Positions 9,299-20,015 of a DNA stretch of 64,000 nucleotides are shown in pieces. Under the pieces are notes generated by a model that did not search any database, was not told the DNA's origin, and saw only the letters and a program-made list of their open reading frames with translations. Source of the DNA: Pichia kudriavzevii (lineage: Eukaryota > Ascomycota > Pichiomycetes > Pichiales > Pichiaceae); the NCBI RefSeq assembly GCF_003054445.1, contig NC_042506.1, positions 2,487,501 to 2,551,500 of the forward strand. Direction: 5' to 3'. The position numbers were made by a program, and so were the translations under genes. Position 1 is the stretch's first letter. Each line of letters starts with the position of its first letter.

Positions 9299-10402
9299 AT
9301 GTTTGGGTTTAGAACAACGGGATATAACGGTTATGCATGTAAGTATTCACCGTTTTACGATAACAAATTGGCTGTTGCCACTGCTGCTAATTACGGATTA
9401 GTGGGCAATGGGAGGCTATATATTCTATCCATCACTAATGACGGAAGGATAATACAGGATGCACAATTTGACACACAAGATGGTCTCTTTGATGTCTCTT
9501 GGTCTGAGCTACATGAAAACCAAGTCTTGACGTGTTCTGGAGACGGGTCGATAAGTTTGTTTGATATAACTCTCCAAAATTTCCCCATAAGAAGATTCGA
9601 GGAACATCAAAGGGAAGTCTTTTCGGTCAATTGGAATATGGTAGATAAATCAATGTTTTGTTCGTCATCTTGGGATAGTACAATCAAGGTATGGTCGCCT
9701 CTTAGGGAACAGTCTCTAACGACATTATCTTCTGAGAAGGACATGACCGTCAAAGCCGACGCTTTAATGGACAACAAAGCACCGCTTTCGACAAAGCCAA
9801 TTAAGGAAAACACAATGAATGATTGCGTATATCAAGCAACCTTTTCCCCTCATGATCCCTCCTTGATTGTGTCTGTGAACTCTGCGTCACGTTGTCAGGT
9901 CTGGGACATGAGGTCCTCAAGCCCTCTAGCACTAAATTTCATCTCACATGCTGGAATGGAAGCACTATCATGTGATTTCAACAAATATAGACCATCAGTG
10001 ATAGCCACCTCATCTGTCGATAAATCTATTAAAATATGGGATATAAGGATGATACCAGATCTACAGCCCGCTTTCCTAGCGCAAAAATCAAGGGTTGGGC
10101 CATCTCCAATCAATAAACTAATTGGTCATGACTTTGCCGTACGAAAAGTCCAGTGGTCTCCTCATGCATCAGACACGTTGATGTCAAGTAGTTATGACAT
10201 GACATGTAAAATTTGGAGAGACCAAACTGACGAAAGTGCTAGATTCATGAGCAATATGCGCATGAAACATGGGGAAGCATTGATCAACAACTTTGATATG
10301 CACAGAGAATTCGTGCTTGGTTGTGATTGGTCTCTTTGGGGTAGGGGCTTTGTGGCAAGTACTGGTTGGGATGAGATGGTTTATGTTTGGAAAGCAACTT
10401 AG
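9299..10402 (+). CDS. PEX7: Peroxisomal targeting signal 2 receptor Pex7
   Basis: A 367-residue WD40 protein close to the usual Pex7 length. The N terminus (GYNGYACKYSPFYDNKLAVA, then GLVGNGRLYIL) is the Pex7 signature. WD-type repeats follow, with endings such as SWDSTIKVW, CQVWDMR, SVDKSIKIWDIR, YDMTCKIW and GWDEMVYVW. Pex7 binds cargo carrying an N-terminal PTS2 nonapeptide in the cytosol and brings it to the peroxisomal docking complex with a PEX20/18/21-type co-receptor. It is convergent with SPO71, with about 140 bp between the stop codons. Confidence 0.95.
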   Translation: MFGFRTTGYNGYACKYSPFYDNKLAVATAANYGLVGNGRLYILSITNDGRIIQDAQFDTQDGLFDVSWSELHENQVLTCSGDGSISLFDITLQNFPIRRFEEHQREVFSVNWNMVDKSMFCSSSWDSTIKVWSPLREQSLTTLSSEKDMTVKADALMDNKAPLSTKPIKENTMNDCVYQATFSPHDPSLIVSVNSASRCQVWDMRSSSPLALNFISHAGMEALSCDFNKYRPSVIATSSVDKSIKIWDIRMIPDLQPAFLAQKSRVGPSPINKLIGHDFAVRKVQWSPHASDTLMSSSYDMTCKIWRDQTDESARFMSNMRMKHGEALINNFDMHREFVLGCDWSLWGRGFVASTGWDEMVYVWKAT

Positions 10403-10495
10403 AGTCTTGACTAGTACATGAAATTGTTAAAAGTTTTATAGACGTTCTTATTATTACTTCCGGGTTGGATATTTTGTTTCTCTCAATACATAAAC

Positions 10496-10518
10496 ATATA
10501 TATATATATATATATATA
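10496..10518. repeat. (TA)n microsatellite
   Basis: About 23 bases of alternating A/T in the spacer between the convergent PEX7 and SPO71 genes. It is probably a polymorphic dinucleotide repeat, and it also resembles the TATATA efficiency element of yeast 3' ends. Confidence 0.9.
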
Positions 10519-10541
10519 TTTGGTATATGTTTGATAATCCG

Positions 10542-13500
10542 TTATATACGCCAGCTATTGATGCTGCTTACCGTTGAAAGATTATCAATTTCTGAGTTAA
10601 GTTTTGCAATCCACAGATCTCGTTCTGCTTTAGACCTAGCTAGTAACTTCAAAGACCTTTCTCTAGTGCCAAAGCTGTGGGATAGTTTCGTTGACTGAAA
10701 CTTGTTCGCGTGTTTTAGGGGTATTGTTTCATAGTAATCACATTTGTTAGTTTCACTTTCAAATTCAATCATGGCGTCTGACTCTTCGCTAGGTATATTA
10801 ATATCATCTTCCGAATCTGTAAGTTCAGAAGAACTTCCACTAAAGTTCAATTCCCTAATATTATGTTTTACTTCCTCCAGAGGGACGCTGCAGTTTATAT
10901 TACGATTATCTGCTGTTGGATCGTGTAGTTTATTCAAATGATAGTTCTTTACTCTCCTTTTGTTTTTGTGCAATTTGTTTTTGGTTCCATACCATAAAGT
11001 TAATAGGCAATCATACAAAGGATCAGAACTTATAAATCCATCGCCATAAACTCTAGATAACCCTTTTTCCTTTGATAGGAAATCCAAATCAGTCTTTTCA
11101 TAGCATGAAACACCAGTATTCGGGAACACATAACAACCTTTTAGGGAAATTTGAACATACTTTTTGAAGTAACTAGGAGTTTTTACTTTTCCTTTAGTTT
11201 TTGATCTGTTGAAAACCTTGTATAAGGTAAAGCTATTTAAGTTTATCACAGCAAAACACTGATGAAACTGCTTTGTATTGGTCAATCTAGCTAGTATATA
11301 GTCATTCGACAAAGTTGAGTTTACTAAATCTAATGACTCTGAGTTAGAGAAAGAACTTTTTTCAGCTTTTTGAATCAATGAGTAGCGCATAGAGTGGTTT
11401 GTACCCGGAGAACTCAACCATTGTGTGCTAAAAGTCATCTTTGCTTTTTTATCAGCCCAAAAGTGGCGTATTTTGTTTAATCTTTTTACCCATTCATTTT
11501 TTATTAAGATATTAGAAGCATTAAAACTTATTGATGACCCATCAGACATTTTTAAATCAAAGTAAGCTGTTGTATATCTTTCCTCTTCAAGAAAAGATGT
11601 TGTGTCTTTTGTTCTTTTGTTACTCGCTAAACTTATATAATGTGCTTCTTTCCTCCCGTTCATGTCATTTACTGATTGTCCCCAGATTGAATTGCAGGCC
11701 TTTTTAACTTCGTTGTTCTGTTTATCACATGAAATTGAATTTATCTCAACAACGTTGAGAAGATCTATTGAGGTGTGACCTTTCGATATCATAAAAGCAC
11801 GTCTCTTGGCTTCAAATAATGCTGCACTATCGTGGATTTTGAAGGTTTGTTGGTCTATTCCTGGTTTAACCCATTCAATATAGTCCTGAGTAACCGGGTA
11901 GGGAGAATATTTAAATACTTGTGGCTCAAACATGCAAGCTTCTTCCAAAGCATCTAAGTTAACTATGTGTCCTTCTGGAGTTATAAAAGAACTTACTGAA
12001 TTAGTTAGATTTGGGAAAATAGGTACAGCAGTATTGAAAGATTGAAAGAATAGCATATTCTTAATTGTGAAAGCATAAAGTAACTTAAAGTAATGCTTTC
12101 CCAAAAAATTTCTTTTTTTTCCTTTTTGATTGGATAATTTTATTAAGAACCCTTCTACTGGAGTCGGTTCCAATAAAGAGTTGTATGTCTGTAATGGCTG
12201 TGAGTTCTCCATCTCAATATTGAGATTTCCATTTTTAAGCAACGTTAAATCAAGCAACATATATTTTAGATTTTGTTGGCTCCACTCCATAAGATTGATA
12301 CCTCCATAAGTTAATTTTAACGATGACCTCTCTAGCATTAGTTGTCGGAAATAATTACGTGTTTTCTCATATTTTTCGGACCTGTTAGCTACAAAATGTT
12401 TTGCAAAAGCCTTTTCCACTAAATTTATTAATTTTTCTAAGGCATCGTTTTTCAAACATTTATATCCAGTTTTGGTTAGCTCAAATTGCAACATTTTAGA
12501 GTTATTGCTATTTTCCTTGATTAACTCGATGATTACGGATTTATTGATGGAAAAAGAAATATCTAATAATGGAATAGTTATATTAACGAAACCGTCCTTC
12601 TCTATTGCTTGATCAACACTTAATAGCTTCTTAATCAAGCTGTGCCAAATAATTGCCGTTGATGTCGAGGTAAACAATAGTGTAAATAATCGTTTCTTTC
12701 CCTTTTGTTCATAGATAAAAGAAAGACTTCGACTAGCAAAATTAAACTTAAGTAGACTCATGTTGTCTTTAGAAATGGTGATGCAATAGTAAAGTTTCTC
12801 TTGTATTTTTCGAGTGACAAAGTGTTTTTTTATCTCCGAGTCATATTCTGGCACATTTTTTTGTTCAAATATTTTATCTTCTTTAATGACCTGATTATGA
12901 GAAAAGCTCTTGCTACAATGGGCCATCATTTCACTATAGTCATAGTGAAGTTTTCTTATACCTTTTCTTGTCCTTGGAAAAAGGTTATTTTTAGTTTCGT
13001 CACTATTGTCTCCGCAGGTTAATCCTAATCTACGTCTTTCCAACTTTTTATGCTTTATTTCTAACTGTGTTACTTTAGGGAAATTTAAATCAATGCCGAC
13101 CCGAAGTAACACTGTATATTCTTTCCATTTTTGAATCTTCTTGGTTTCCCTATAAACCCCAGATACTACCTTAGCACCATCGAAATCAATTATTTGAACA
13201 AGCATTTTTTCACTTTCCAAGATTTGACCTGGCTTGTAACTTTGGAGGAGGGTTGTCGAGATTTTAAGGTTATCATCTTTTGTTTCATCATCATTGGCTG
13301 ATTTGATAGTATGTCTACACTTAGAAGGTATTTGTAGTTTAACAGCCTTTTTCCGTTGCTCTGCAAGCATTTCTTGCATTTGTATATCATTCACATTATA
13401 ACATTCAGGTTTATTTAGAGATAGTTCACTAGATAAAATAGTCATTTTCCCCCTATCATGACTTATTAGGTTAGTATTCTCTAACATATTCGTTTTTAAA

Positions 13501-14375
13501 AGTTGTTTTGAACTTAGAAAAAAAGGTTTCTTCAGCAGATCCTCAAAATTTTCTGCTGAATAATGGTTTTTCTTCAGGTGCTTGATCTGTTGAAGTAGGA
13601 TTAACAGTTGAACATTTCTGAAAACTATTTTTTTTCTTTCGGCTTCTGCTTTCTGAAGAAATTTGATTTTAGCATGTCTTGTGCTGTAGTTTTTGGTTCC
13701 GATCCTTTTATATTTCGTAATTGAGCCATAGTTATATTTGAGGGTCTCCACTAACTTTTTCAACCTTGATCCATCTGGCTTTTCATAGTCATTACTTCCT
13801 AGGCAGAAAATATGGTATAGACTTGGATTGATGCTTTCCGAGGAACCACTTACAGCTTTTAGAGGATGGTGACTTTTTAGTTGTTGCTTTGCCATTATTT
13901 TTATATGATTAGGGACAATATCGATAAAGTTTCTTATTACTGCGTGTTGATATATCCTAGGAGATTTGAATGACAATTGTTGAAGTTCTACATTTATTTT
14001 CCCAAGGGACGAATTCCTTGTACCTTTTGACCCAAAGAGGCCGTCAGCTTTTACAAAGCAAGACTCATTTCCGTCTTTAATCACTTTGTCTTCCATTTTG
14101 TTCCTACATTCCTTTTCCGAGCCCAGCATTTGAATAAATAAAGCTGCCTTTTTTTCAAGTAGCCAGATTTCGGGGATTTTACCAAGAAATATCACTGTAG
14201 ATGATTTGTTCAATTCATACACAGTACAATTTTGCAACCTTGAAGCAGTATAAGAATCACTTGGTATGCTCACAAAGGTGCTGGCATTACAACCGGAGCT
14301 GTTGTTTGAATCTATGTCATCAATCCCCATCATAGGGTCTACACTATTTGACAACTCAGAGTCCGTTGTTGCCAT
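10542..14375 (-). CDS. SPO71: SPO71-like sporulation protein with PH domains
   Basis: A 1277-residue, Lys- and Ser-rich protein, near the length of S. cerevisiae Spo71 (about 1245). A PH-like domain starts around VEGFLIKLSNQKGK and continues through YFKLLYAFTIKNMLFF. The block YSPYPVTQDYIEWVKPG and the segment FEAKRRAFMISKGH resemble the conserved Spo71/Mug56 region. A second PH-like end lies at the C terminus (KAERDLWIAKLNSEI). Spo71 binds phosphoinositides on the forming prospore membrane and is needed for its growth and for spore-wall formation, with Vps13 and Spo73. The ATG at 14375 starts a well-composed N terminus. The assignment rests on domain order and remembered family motifs; it could be another Mug56-type PH protein. 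Confidence 0.68.
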   Translation of the reverse strand: MATTDSELSNSVDPMMGIDDIDSNNSSGCNASTFVSIPSDSYTASRLQNCTVYELNKSSTVIFLGKIPEIWLLEKKAALFIQMLGSEKECRNKMEDKVIKDGNESCFVKADGLFGSKGTRNSSLGKINVELQQLSFKSPRIYQHAVIRNFIDIVPNHIKIMAKQQLKSHHPLKAVSGSSESINPSLYHIFCLGSNDYEKPDGSRLKKLVETLKYNYGSITKYKRIGTKNYSTRHAKIKFLQKAEAERKKIVFRNVQLLILLQQIKHLKKNHYSAENFEDLLKKPFFLSSKQLLKTNMLENTNLISHDRGKMTILSSELSLNKPECYNVNDIQMQEMLAEQRKKAVKLQIPSKCRHTIKSANDDETKDDNLKISTTLLQSYKPGQILESEKMLVQIIDFDGAKVVSGVYRETKKIQKWKEYTVLLRVGIDLNFPKVTQLEIKHKKLERRRLGLTCGDNSDETKNNLFPRTRKGIRKLHYDYSEMMAHCSKSFSHNQVIKEDKIFEQKNVPEYDSEIKKHFVTRKIQEKLYYCITISKDNMSLLKFNFASRSLSFIYEQKGKKRLFTLLFTSTSTAIIWHSLIKKLLSVDQAIEKDGFVNITIPLLDISFSINKSVIIELIKENSNNSKMLQFELTKTGYKCLKNDALEKLINLVEKAFAKHFVANRSEKYEKTRNYFRQLMLERSSLKLTYGGINLMEWSQQNLKYMLLDLTLLKNGNLNIEMENSQPLQTYNSLLEPTPVEGFLIKLSNQKGKKRNFLGKHYFKLLYAFTIKNMLFFQSFNTAVPIFPNLTNSVSSFITPEGHIVNLDALEEACMFEPQVFKYSPYPVTQDYIEWVKPGIDQQTFKIHDSAALFEAKRRAFMISKGHTSIDLLNVVEINSISCDKQNNEVKKACNSIWGQSVNDMNGRKEAHYISLASNKRTKDTTSFLEEERYTTAYFDLKMSDGSSISFNASNILIKNEWVKRLNKIRHFWADKKAKMTFSTQWLSSPGTNHSMRYSLIQKAEKSSFSNSESLDLVNSTLSNDYILARLTNTKQFHQCFAVINLNSFTLYKVFNRSKTKGKVKTPSYFKKYVQISLKGCYVFPNTGVSCYEKTDLDFLSKEKGLSRVYGDGFISSDPLYDCLLTLWYGTKNKLHKNKRRVKNYHLNKLHDPTADNRNINCSVPLEEVKHNIRELNFSGSSSELTDSEDDINIPSEESDAMIEFESETNKCDYYETIPLKHANKFQSTKLSHSFGTRERSLKLLARSKAERDLWIAKLNSEIDNLSTVSSINSWRI

Positions 14376-15002
14376 TGCCTTTGAATGTAGGTTTTTGTGT
14401 ATTTACCTGGAAGATATTCAAGTTTGTTCCTCTTTTCTAGTTCTACGCCCCCTTCCCATCGGCTTCGTCTGTCTACTAAATTTGTATGCCACCGAGCAGT
14501 AGAATATATCACGTGCTCTATGCGCCCCGATGAAATTTTGCGCGTTTTTTTTTTTGTTTCCTCCATGGCATATTTCGGTGAAGAAAATTCGGGGATACCT
14601 TCGGCACTTAAGGAAGGCGGAAGTCTACCTTTTCTGTTGATTGACGGTTAAATTGCAATTTGCTTATTTTCACAATATTCTACATTTTCACCAACACGCT
14701 TTCCTGTCCTTGATAAGGAAAACACGACCTCTAGCTTTATTACACAGGGCGTTCTCATTAATTACTTGTTGTAACATAAGTGACTCCTGTTCCCGGATTT
14801 ATTAAGGACCATTTTGAAAAACAACACATAACTCTTTACTATAAACAACATCTCGATACGTGTTATAAATAAAATTTGCACATCCGGTTGGAATATTTTC
14901 TTTGTTAAGTCGGATTTTTTGCAGTTATTGAAAGTTTGCTTTAGTTTTTGAACACAATCCAGGGCATACGCAACAGCTGACTTGGCATACTATTGGTTTG
15001 AA
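14376..15002. other. Divergent promoter region between SPO71-like and DNF genes
   Basis: A 627-bp spacer between divergent genes. It holds a CACGTG at 14510-14515 and a T-run near 14550. No additional gene is apparent. An in-frame TTG-initiated extension of the DNF frame begins at 14982 but is not needed. Confidence 0.5.
14510..14515. promoter_or_regulatory. CACGTG E-box between SPO71-like and DNF
   Basis: A palindromic CACGTG lies 135 bp upstream of the SPO71-like ATG and about 490 bp upstream of the DNF ATG. It is a Cbf1/Pho4-type motif; function is inferred only. Confidence 0.3.
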
Positions 15003-18000
15003 ATGTCTGGAAAGGAAAATGGAAATCGTGATCTTTTGAGTAGCCCATTTGATGATCAGTTTGTCTTTAATCCTAGTGATTCGCTTCCTTCACCTTCTGC
15101 CGGGTACAAATCCAATTTAAACAAGAGGAACTTCTCTGGATATAGCACCAGTTCGTCGAAAGCTGGTGATTACGAAGATTTTGAAGATGCGAATTCAATT
15201 GGTGAAACACCTATGCTTGTTCAAGGTTCTTCATTCTCAAATCATAACAAGTTCGAACCTATCAACTTGAAAACATCTAACTTAGAGGACTCAAATGAGC
15301 ACCTAAGATTTCAAGATGAATTAGACGATGAAGAGGATGAAAAACGTGACACATTCGGAGAACTGAACAATGATGGTTTGAAAAGAAACAAGACGACATT
15401 TCAGAGACTGAGATGGGGTACTCAAAGGAAGAAAGACGGCAGGCCTTTGAAAAGAAACAAAACAATTAGAAAAGTTATTGAACATTCTTTACCTCCTGGC
15501 ATTTTCCCCCAAGCCGACGAATATGAAGACGAAATGAGATATGACAATACGAACAAAGATGAAAAAGATATTTCTCATGTTAGAAGAAATATTTATTGGA
15601 ACTTGCCATTGCCTGCTACAGAGTTAGACGATGAGGGAAATCCACCACAATATGCCAGAAACAAAATCAGAACTACTAAATATACACCGATCACATTCAT
15701 CCCAAAAAATCTATATTACCAGTTTGGTAATGTTGCAAACATTTATTTTTTGACGATGATTATTTTGGGTGCCTTCCAAATTTTTGGTGTTCCTAGTCCG
15801 GTTCTTTCTGCGGTTCCTTTGATTGTTATTGTTGCGATAACGGCATTTAAAGATGCATTGGAAGATTCAAGAAGGACAATATTAGACCTGGAAGTGAATA
15901 ACCAAATTACCCATGTTCTTAAAGGAATGGACAATCCAAATTTCAATGGTGAAAACATCAGTTTATGGAGAAAACTAAAGAAAGCCACTACTAGGGCATT
16001 GATTTTTATAATTAGAAAAATTCGGAATCAGAAAACGATTGACCCCTTGGCTGAAGACATTACGGCAAGAAAATCATTGGATAGTATTGATTATAGAAGA
16101 AGTTTTCAGCAAGAAAGATATGAAGATGAAGTTTTTGAAAGTAGTGATGCTAACCCCTTCAGTGATCCCGTAACGAAACAAAAAGAGGAAGAATTTAACG
16201 ATGGCCAAGGTTTCCCTTCTTTTGTCTCCCCTGGTTATAACCGCGATTCGATTGCGCATCCTACGTTCAAGAAAGAATACTGGAAGAATATACACGTTGG
16301 AGATATTGTCAAAATAAAAAACAACGATCCCATCCCTGTTGACATCATAATTCTATCTACCTCAGACTCTGATGGTGCTTGTTATGTCGAAACCAAAAAT
16401 TTAGATGGTGAAACAAACCTAAAAATCAAAAGTGCAATGAAATGTTCACATAATGATTTAAAATCTGTTGACGAATTTGCGAAATGTAAATTCTGGCTCG
16501 AAAGTGAAGGTCCTAAGTCTAACTTATACAGCTATGAAGGTAACCTGAAGTATTACGCTGATGGTGATGAAGAACGTGGTGTTATTGCTAATGAACCTGT
16601 TACGATTAACAATGTGTTACTAAGAGGATGCAGTTTGCGGAACACCAAATGGGTTGTGGGTATTGTCGCATTTACTGGTAATGACACAAAAATTATGCTA
16701 AATGCAGGTATTACCCCAACGAAGAAATCTAGAATCGCTTCGGATTTGAATTGGTCTGTTCTAATCAACTTCTTGATTTTATTCGTTCTTTGTTTTGTTT
16801 CTGCAGTTATTAATGGTGTTTATTATAGGAGAACCACTAATTCAAGGGAATATTTTGAGTATGGAAATATGGTTGGCTCCCCAGCTGTTAATGGTGTTGT
16901 CAGTTTCTTTGTAGCCGTTATTCTTTATCAATCATTGGTTCCAATTTCATTGTACATTTCCATCGAAATCATCAAAACCGCTCAGGCATATTTTATTTAT
17001 TCAGATGTCAAGATGTATTATGAAAAATTAGATCATCCGTGTGTTCCAAAATCATGGAATATATCTGATGACTTGGGTCAAATCGAGTATATTTTCAGTG
17101 ACAAGACGGGTACTCTAACGCAAAATATTATGGAATTCAAAAAGTGTACGATCAACGGTGTGAATTATGGTAGAGCATACACTGAAGCTTACGCTGAAAT
17201 CAGGAGAAGGCAAGGTATAAATGTGGAGGAAGAAGCTATTGCTGAGAGAAGGGGTATTGCCGCAGATAAAGCAGACATGATTGATATGTTAAGAGAGATC
17301 AGTTCAGGCTCCGTTCCTAGTACTATTGAGAAAGATTTGACATTTATTTCCAAAAAATTTGCACTTGATTTAAAGGGACATAGTGGTGAAACACAAAAGC
17401 AAGCAGCGGAGAATTTCATGTTAGCATTGGCATTGTGCCACAGTGTTCTAACGGAAAGGTCTGAAAAAGACCCCTCAAAGTTTGAGTTGAGGGCACAATC
17501 TCCCGATGAGGCAGCACTTGTGGGTACTGCTAGGGATCTTGGATTCTCATTTGTTAACAGAACCAAGAATGGAATGATTTTAAATGTACAAGGAGTGGAG
17601 AAAGAATATCAAATTCTAAGTATATTGGAATTTAATTCTACTAGAAAGAGGATGAGTGCCATAATAAAACTACCTCCTTCCACACCTGGAGGTGAGCCTA
17701 GGGCTCTCTTAATCTGTAAAGGTGCAGATTCTGTTATTTATTCTCGTTTAAGTGAAAAGAATGATAAAACTTTGCTTGAAAAAACTGCTATCCATCTAGA
17801 ACAATTTGCCACAGAAGGTTTAAGAACCTTGTGTATTGCGCAAAAACAACTGACTTGGTCACAATATTTGGAATGGCAAGCACGTCATAAAGCTGCTGCT
17901 TCCTCCTTAACTAACAGAGAGGCTAAGATGGAAGAAGTTGCCTCATCTATTGAAAAAGACCTAATTTTGCTTGGTGGTACTGCTATTGAAGATAGGTTAC

Positions 18001-19871
18001 AAGATGGTGTTCCTGAATGTATTCAGTTGCTAGGTAAAGCTGGTATTAAATTATGGGTTTTAACCGGTGACAAGGTTGAAACTGCTATTAATATTGGTTT
18101 CTCGTGTAATCTTTTGCAAAATACCATGCAGTTATTAGTCATTAAGACTGCTGGCGAAGATATTGAAAAAATTATTCCTGATAGTATGAAAGATTCAATA
18201 ATGGATGATGGTAATGAGGTTGTCAGGTTTTTAATTGAAAAGTATCTTGAGGATAATTTCGACATGATTGGATCTCTAGAAGAATTAGAGAAAGAAAGAA
18301 AAGTGCATGCGCCTCCTAGTGGTAATTATGGTGTTATTATTGACGGTGATGCATTGAAAATTGCATTGAGTGATTCATTGAAAATCAAATTTTTGCTTCT
18401 TTGTAAACAATGTAAAGCCGTTCTCTGCTGTAGAGTATCTCCTGCTCAAAAGGCTTCAGTGGTCAAGTTGGTCAAGGAAAACTTAGATGTTATGACTTTG
18501 GCTATTGGTGATGGTTCCAATGATGTTGCAATGATCCAAGCTGCGAATGTAGGAGTTGGCATTGCTGGAGAAGAAGGTACACAGGCAGTTATGTCTTCTG
18601 ATTATGCGATTGGTCAATTTAGGTTTTTAGCACGTCTTGTATTAGTTCATGGAAGATGGTCGTACAAGAGGTTGGCTGAAATGATTCCATGTTTCTTTTA
18701 CAAGAACGTTATTTTTACGTTGGCGTTGTTTTGGTATGGTATTTATGACAATTTTGATGGAACTTACTTGTTTGAATATACCTATTTGATGTTCTATAAC
18801 TTGGCCTTCACCTCCCTTCCTGTGATCTTATTAGGTATTTTTGATCAAGATGTTGATGACTATATATCCTTGTTAGTTCCACAGCTTTACAAGGTGGGTA
18901 TCTTGAGATCTGAATGGACAGTTGAGAAGTTTTATTGGTACATGGTTGATGGATTTTATCAGTCAATTATTTCATTCTTTTATCCTTATTTCTTGTACTA
19001 CAAGAGTGGGGTTATAGGCAAGATTGGTTTGACTCTAGATCATAGGTTTTACATGGGTGTATTGGTTGCTACAATTTGTATTGTTTCATGTAACTCATAC
19101 GTGATGCTAAGACAGTATAGGTGGGATTGGTTAACATGTTTGATCAATTTCCTCTCCAACATGATTCTATTTGCATGGACAGGAATTTGGTCTTCTGTTG
19201 TTGGTTCCGGTGAGTTCTTCAAAGTTGCTGCACGTCTTTATGGTGCACCATCGTTTTGGGCTTGTTTTTTCATTGGTTTTTTGATGTGTATGTTACCACG
19301 TTTTTGCTGGGACTTTGCATGCTCAGTCCTGTATCCTAGTGACATTGAGATTATACGTGAATGTGTCCAAAATGGAGACTTCAAGCAGTATCCAAAAGAT
19401 TATGATCCAACTGACCCAAACAGGCCGGCAATATCTAAGTATACACAAGAGCATACCCTTGAAGCGCATGTTTCACCAATTGATTTTCCTGCTCCTAACC
19501 CATCATATAGAGAAACCATCAATGGTACAGGTGGTAGTCGTAAAGGTGCTTTCAAGCGGATTTTCAGCGGAAATAATAAATTCTCTCCTTCGATCCCTAA
19601 CACTGCATCTCTGGAATCGTTGGAAACTGAAGAAATAGAGATGGATTTCCAGAGAGGACGTATCAACGAAGATGGTACAATAACCAGTCCAAGCTTATCG
19701 GTTAAAAACAGACATCCACTTGATCATCTCGAAGAAACTAGACAAAGCATGGAGAGAGATCGTCCGGATGATGCTGAAAATAGGAACTTAAGTTTTGAAG
19801 GACCAAGACCAAGCATTGATCTTCCTGAACTTACGAACGCAAGAACTTTATTAAGCAATCTATCGAAATGA
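15003..19871 (+). CDS. DNF1: Dnf1/Dnf2-type P4-ATPase phospholipid flippase
   Basis: A 1622-residue P4-ATPase, matching S. cerevisiae Dnf1/Dnf2 (1571/1612). I chose the ATG at 15003 (MSGKENGN); the frame continues 21 bp upstream only with a TTG. Features in order are a long acidic N-terminal tail, the P4-specific helix 1 entry (KYTPITFIPKNLYYQF), NPFSD at residue 384 (an NPFxD endocytic signal bound by Sla1, known in Dnf proteins), DGET in the actuator domain, PISLYISIEIIK in helix 4, DKTGTLTQ with catalytic Asp700, the KGADSVIY nucleotide-binding motif, GDGSNDVAMIQ, and ten predicted helices. Dnf proteins move phosphatidylcholine and phosphatidylethanolamine inward at the plasma membrane with a Lem3/Cdc50 partner. 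DNF1 versus DNF2 cannot be resolved. Confidence 0.92.
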   Translation: MSGKENGNRDLLSSPFDDQFVFNPSDSLPSPSAGYKSNLNKRNFSGYSTSSSKAGDYEDFEDANSIGETPMLVQGSSFSNHNKFEPINLKTSNLEDSNEHLRFQDELDDEEDEKRDTFGELNNDGLKRNKTTFQRLRWGTQRKKDGRPLKRNKTIRKVIEHSLPPGIFPQADEYEDEMRYDNTNKDEKDISHVRRNIYWNLPLPATELDDEGNPPQYARNKIRTTKYTPITFIPKNLYYQFGNVANIYFLTMIILGAFQIFGVPSPVLSAVPLIVIVAITAFKDALEDSRRTILDLEVNNQITHVLKGMDNPNFNGENISLWRKLKKATTRALIFIIRKIRNQKTIDPLAEDITARKSLDSIDYRRSFQQERYEDEVFESSDANPFSDPVTKQKEEEFNDGQGFPSFVSPGYNRDSIAHPTFKKEYWKNIHVGDIVKIKNNDPIPVDIIILSTSDSDGACYVETKNLDGETNLKIKSAMKCSHNDLKSVDEFAKCKFWLESEGPKSNLYSYEGNLKYYADGDEERGVIANEPVTINNVLLRGCSLRNTKWVVGIVAFTGNDTKIMLNAGITPTKKSRIASDLNWSVLINFLILFVLCFVSAVINGVYYRRTTNSREYFEYGNMVGSPAVNGVVSFFVAVILYQSLVPISLYISIEIIKTAQAYFIYSDVKMYYEKLDHPCVPKSWNISDDLGQIEYIFSDKTGTLTQNIMEFKKCTINGVNYGRAYTEAYAEIRRRQGINVEEEAIAERRGIAADKADMIDMLREISSGSVPSTIEKDLTFISKKFALDLKGHSGETQKQAAENFMLALALCHSVLTERSEKDPSKFELRAQSPDEAALVGTARDLGFSFVNRTKNGMILNVQGVEKEYQILSILEFNSTRKRMSAIIKLPPSTPGGEPRALLICKGADSVIYSRLSEKNDKTLLEKTAIHLEQFATEGLRTLCIAQKQLTWSQYLEWQARHKAAASSLTNREAKMEEVASSIEKDLILLGGTAIEDRLQDGVPECIQLLGKAGIKLWVLTGDKVETAINIGFSCNLLQNTMQLLVIKTAGEDIEKIIPDSMKDSIMDDGNEVVRFLIEKYLEDNFDMIGSLEELEKERKVHAPPSGNYGVIIDGDALKIALSDSLKIKFLLLCKQCKAVLCCRVSPAQKASVVKLVKENLDVMTLAIGDGSNDVAMIQAANVGVGIAGEEGTQAVMSSDYAIGQFRFLARLVLVHGRWSYKRLAEMIPCFFYKNVIFTLALFWYGIYDNFDGTYLFEYTYLMFYNLAFTSLPVILLGIFDQDVDDYISLLVPQLYKVGILRSEWTVEKFYWYMVDGFYQSIISFFYPYFLYYKSGVIGKIGLTLDHRFYMGVLVATICIVSCNSYVMLRQYRWDWLTCLINFLSNMILFAWTGIWSSVVGSGEFFKVAARLYGAPSFWACFFIGFLMCMLPRFCWDFACSVLYPSDIEIIRECVQNGDFKQYPKDYDPTDPNRPAISKYTQEHTLEAHVSPIDFPAPNPSYRETINGTGGSRKGAFKRIFSGNNKFSPSIPNTASLESLETEEIEMDFQRGRINEDGTITSPSLSVKNRHPLDHLEETRQSMERDRPDDAENRNLSFEGPRPSIDLPELTNARTLLSNLSK

Positions 19872-20015
19872 TTTACGTATTATTATTTTTTATTCTCGAT
19901 CACGTTAAGAATTCGTCATGAGTCCATGTATATTTATTTACTACAGAAACTTTTCTTATGTAAAAATCTTGTTTTATTTTTGATCTAAGTATTTTTCTTT
20001 GTACATTCTAAAAAC

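Noticed and set aside
14982-15002. N-terminal extension of the DNF protein (TTG-initiated)
   Set aside because: It needs a non-AUG start; the ATG at 15003 gives a normal Dnf N terminus.
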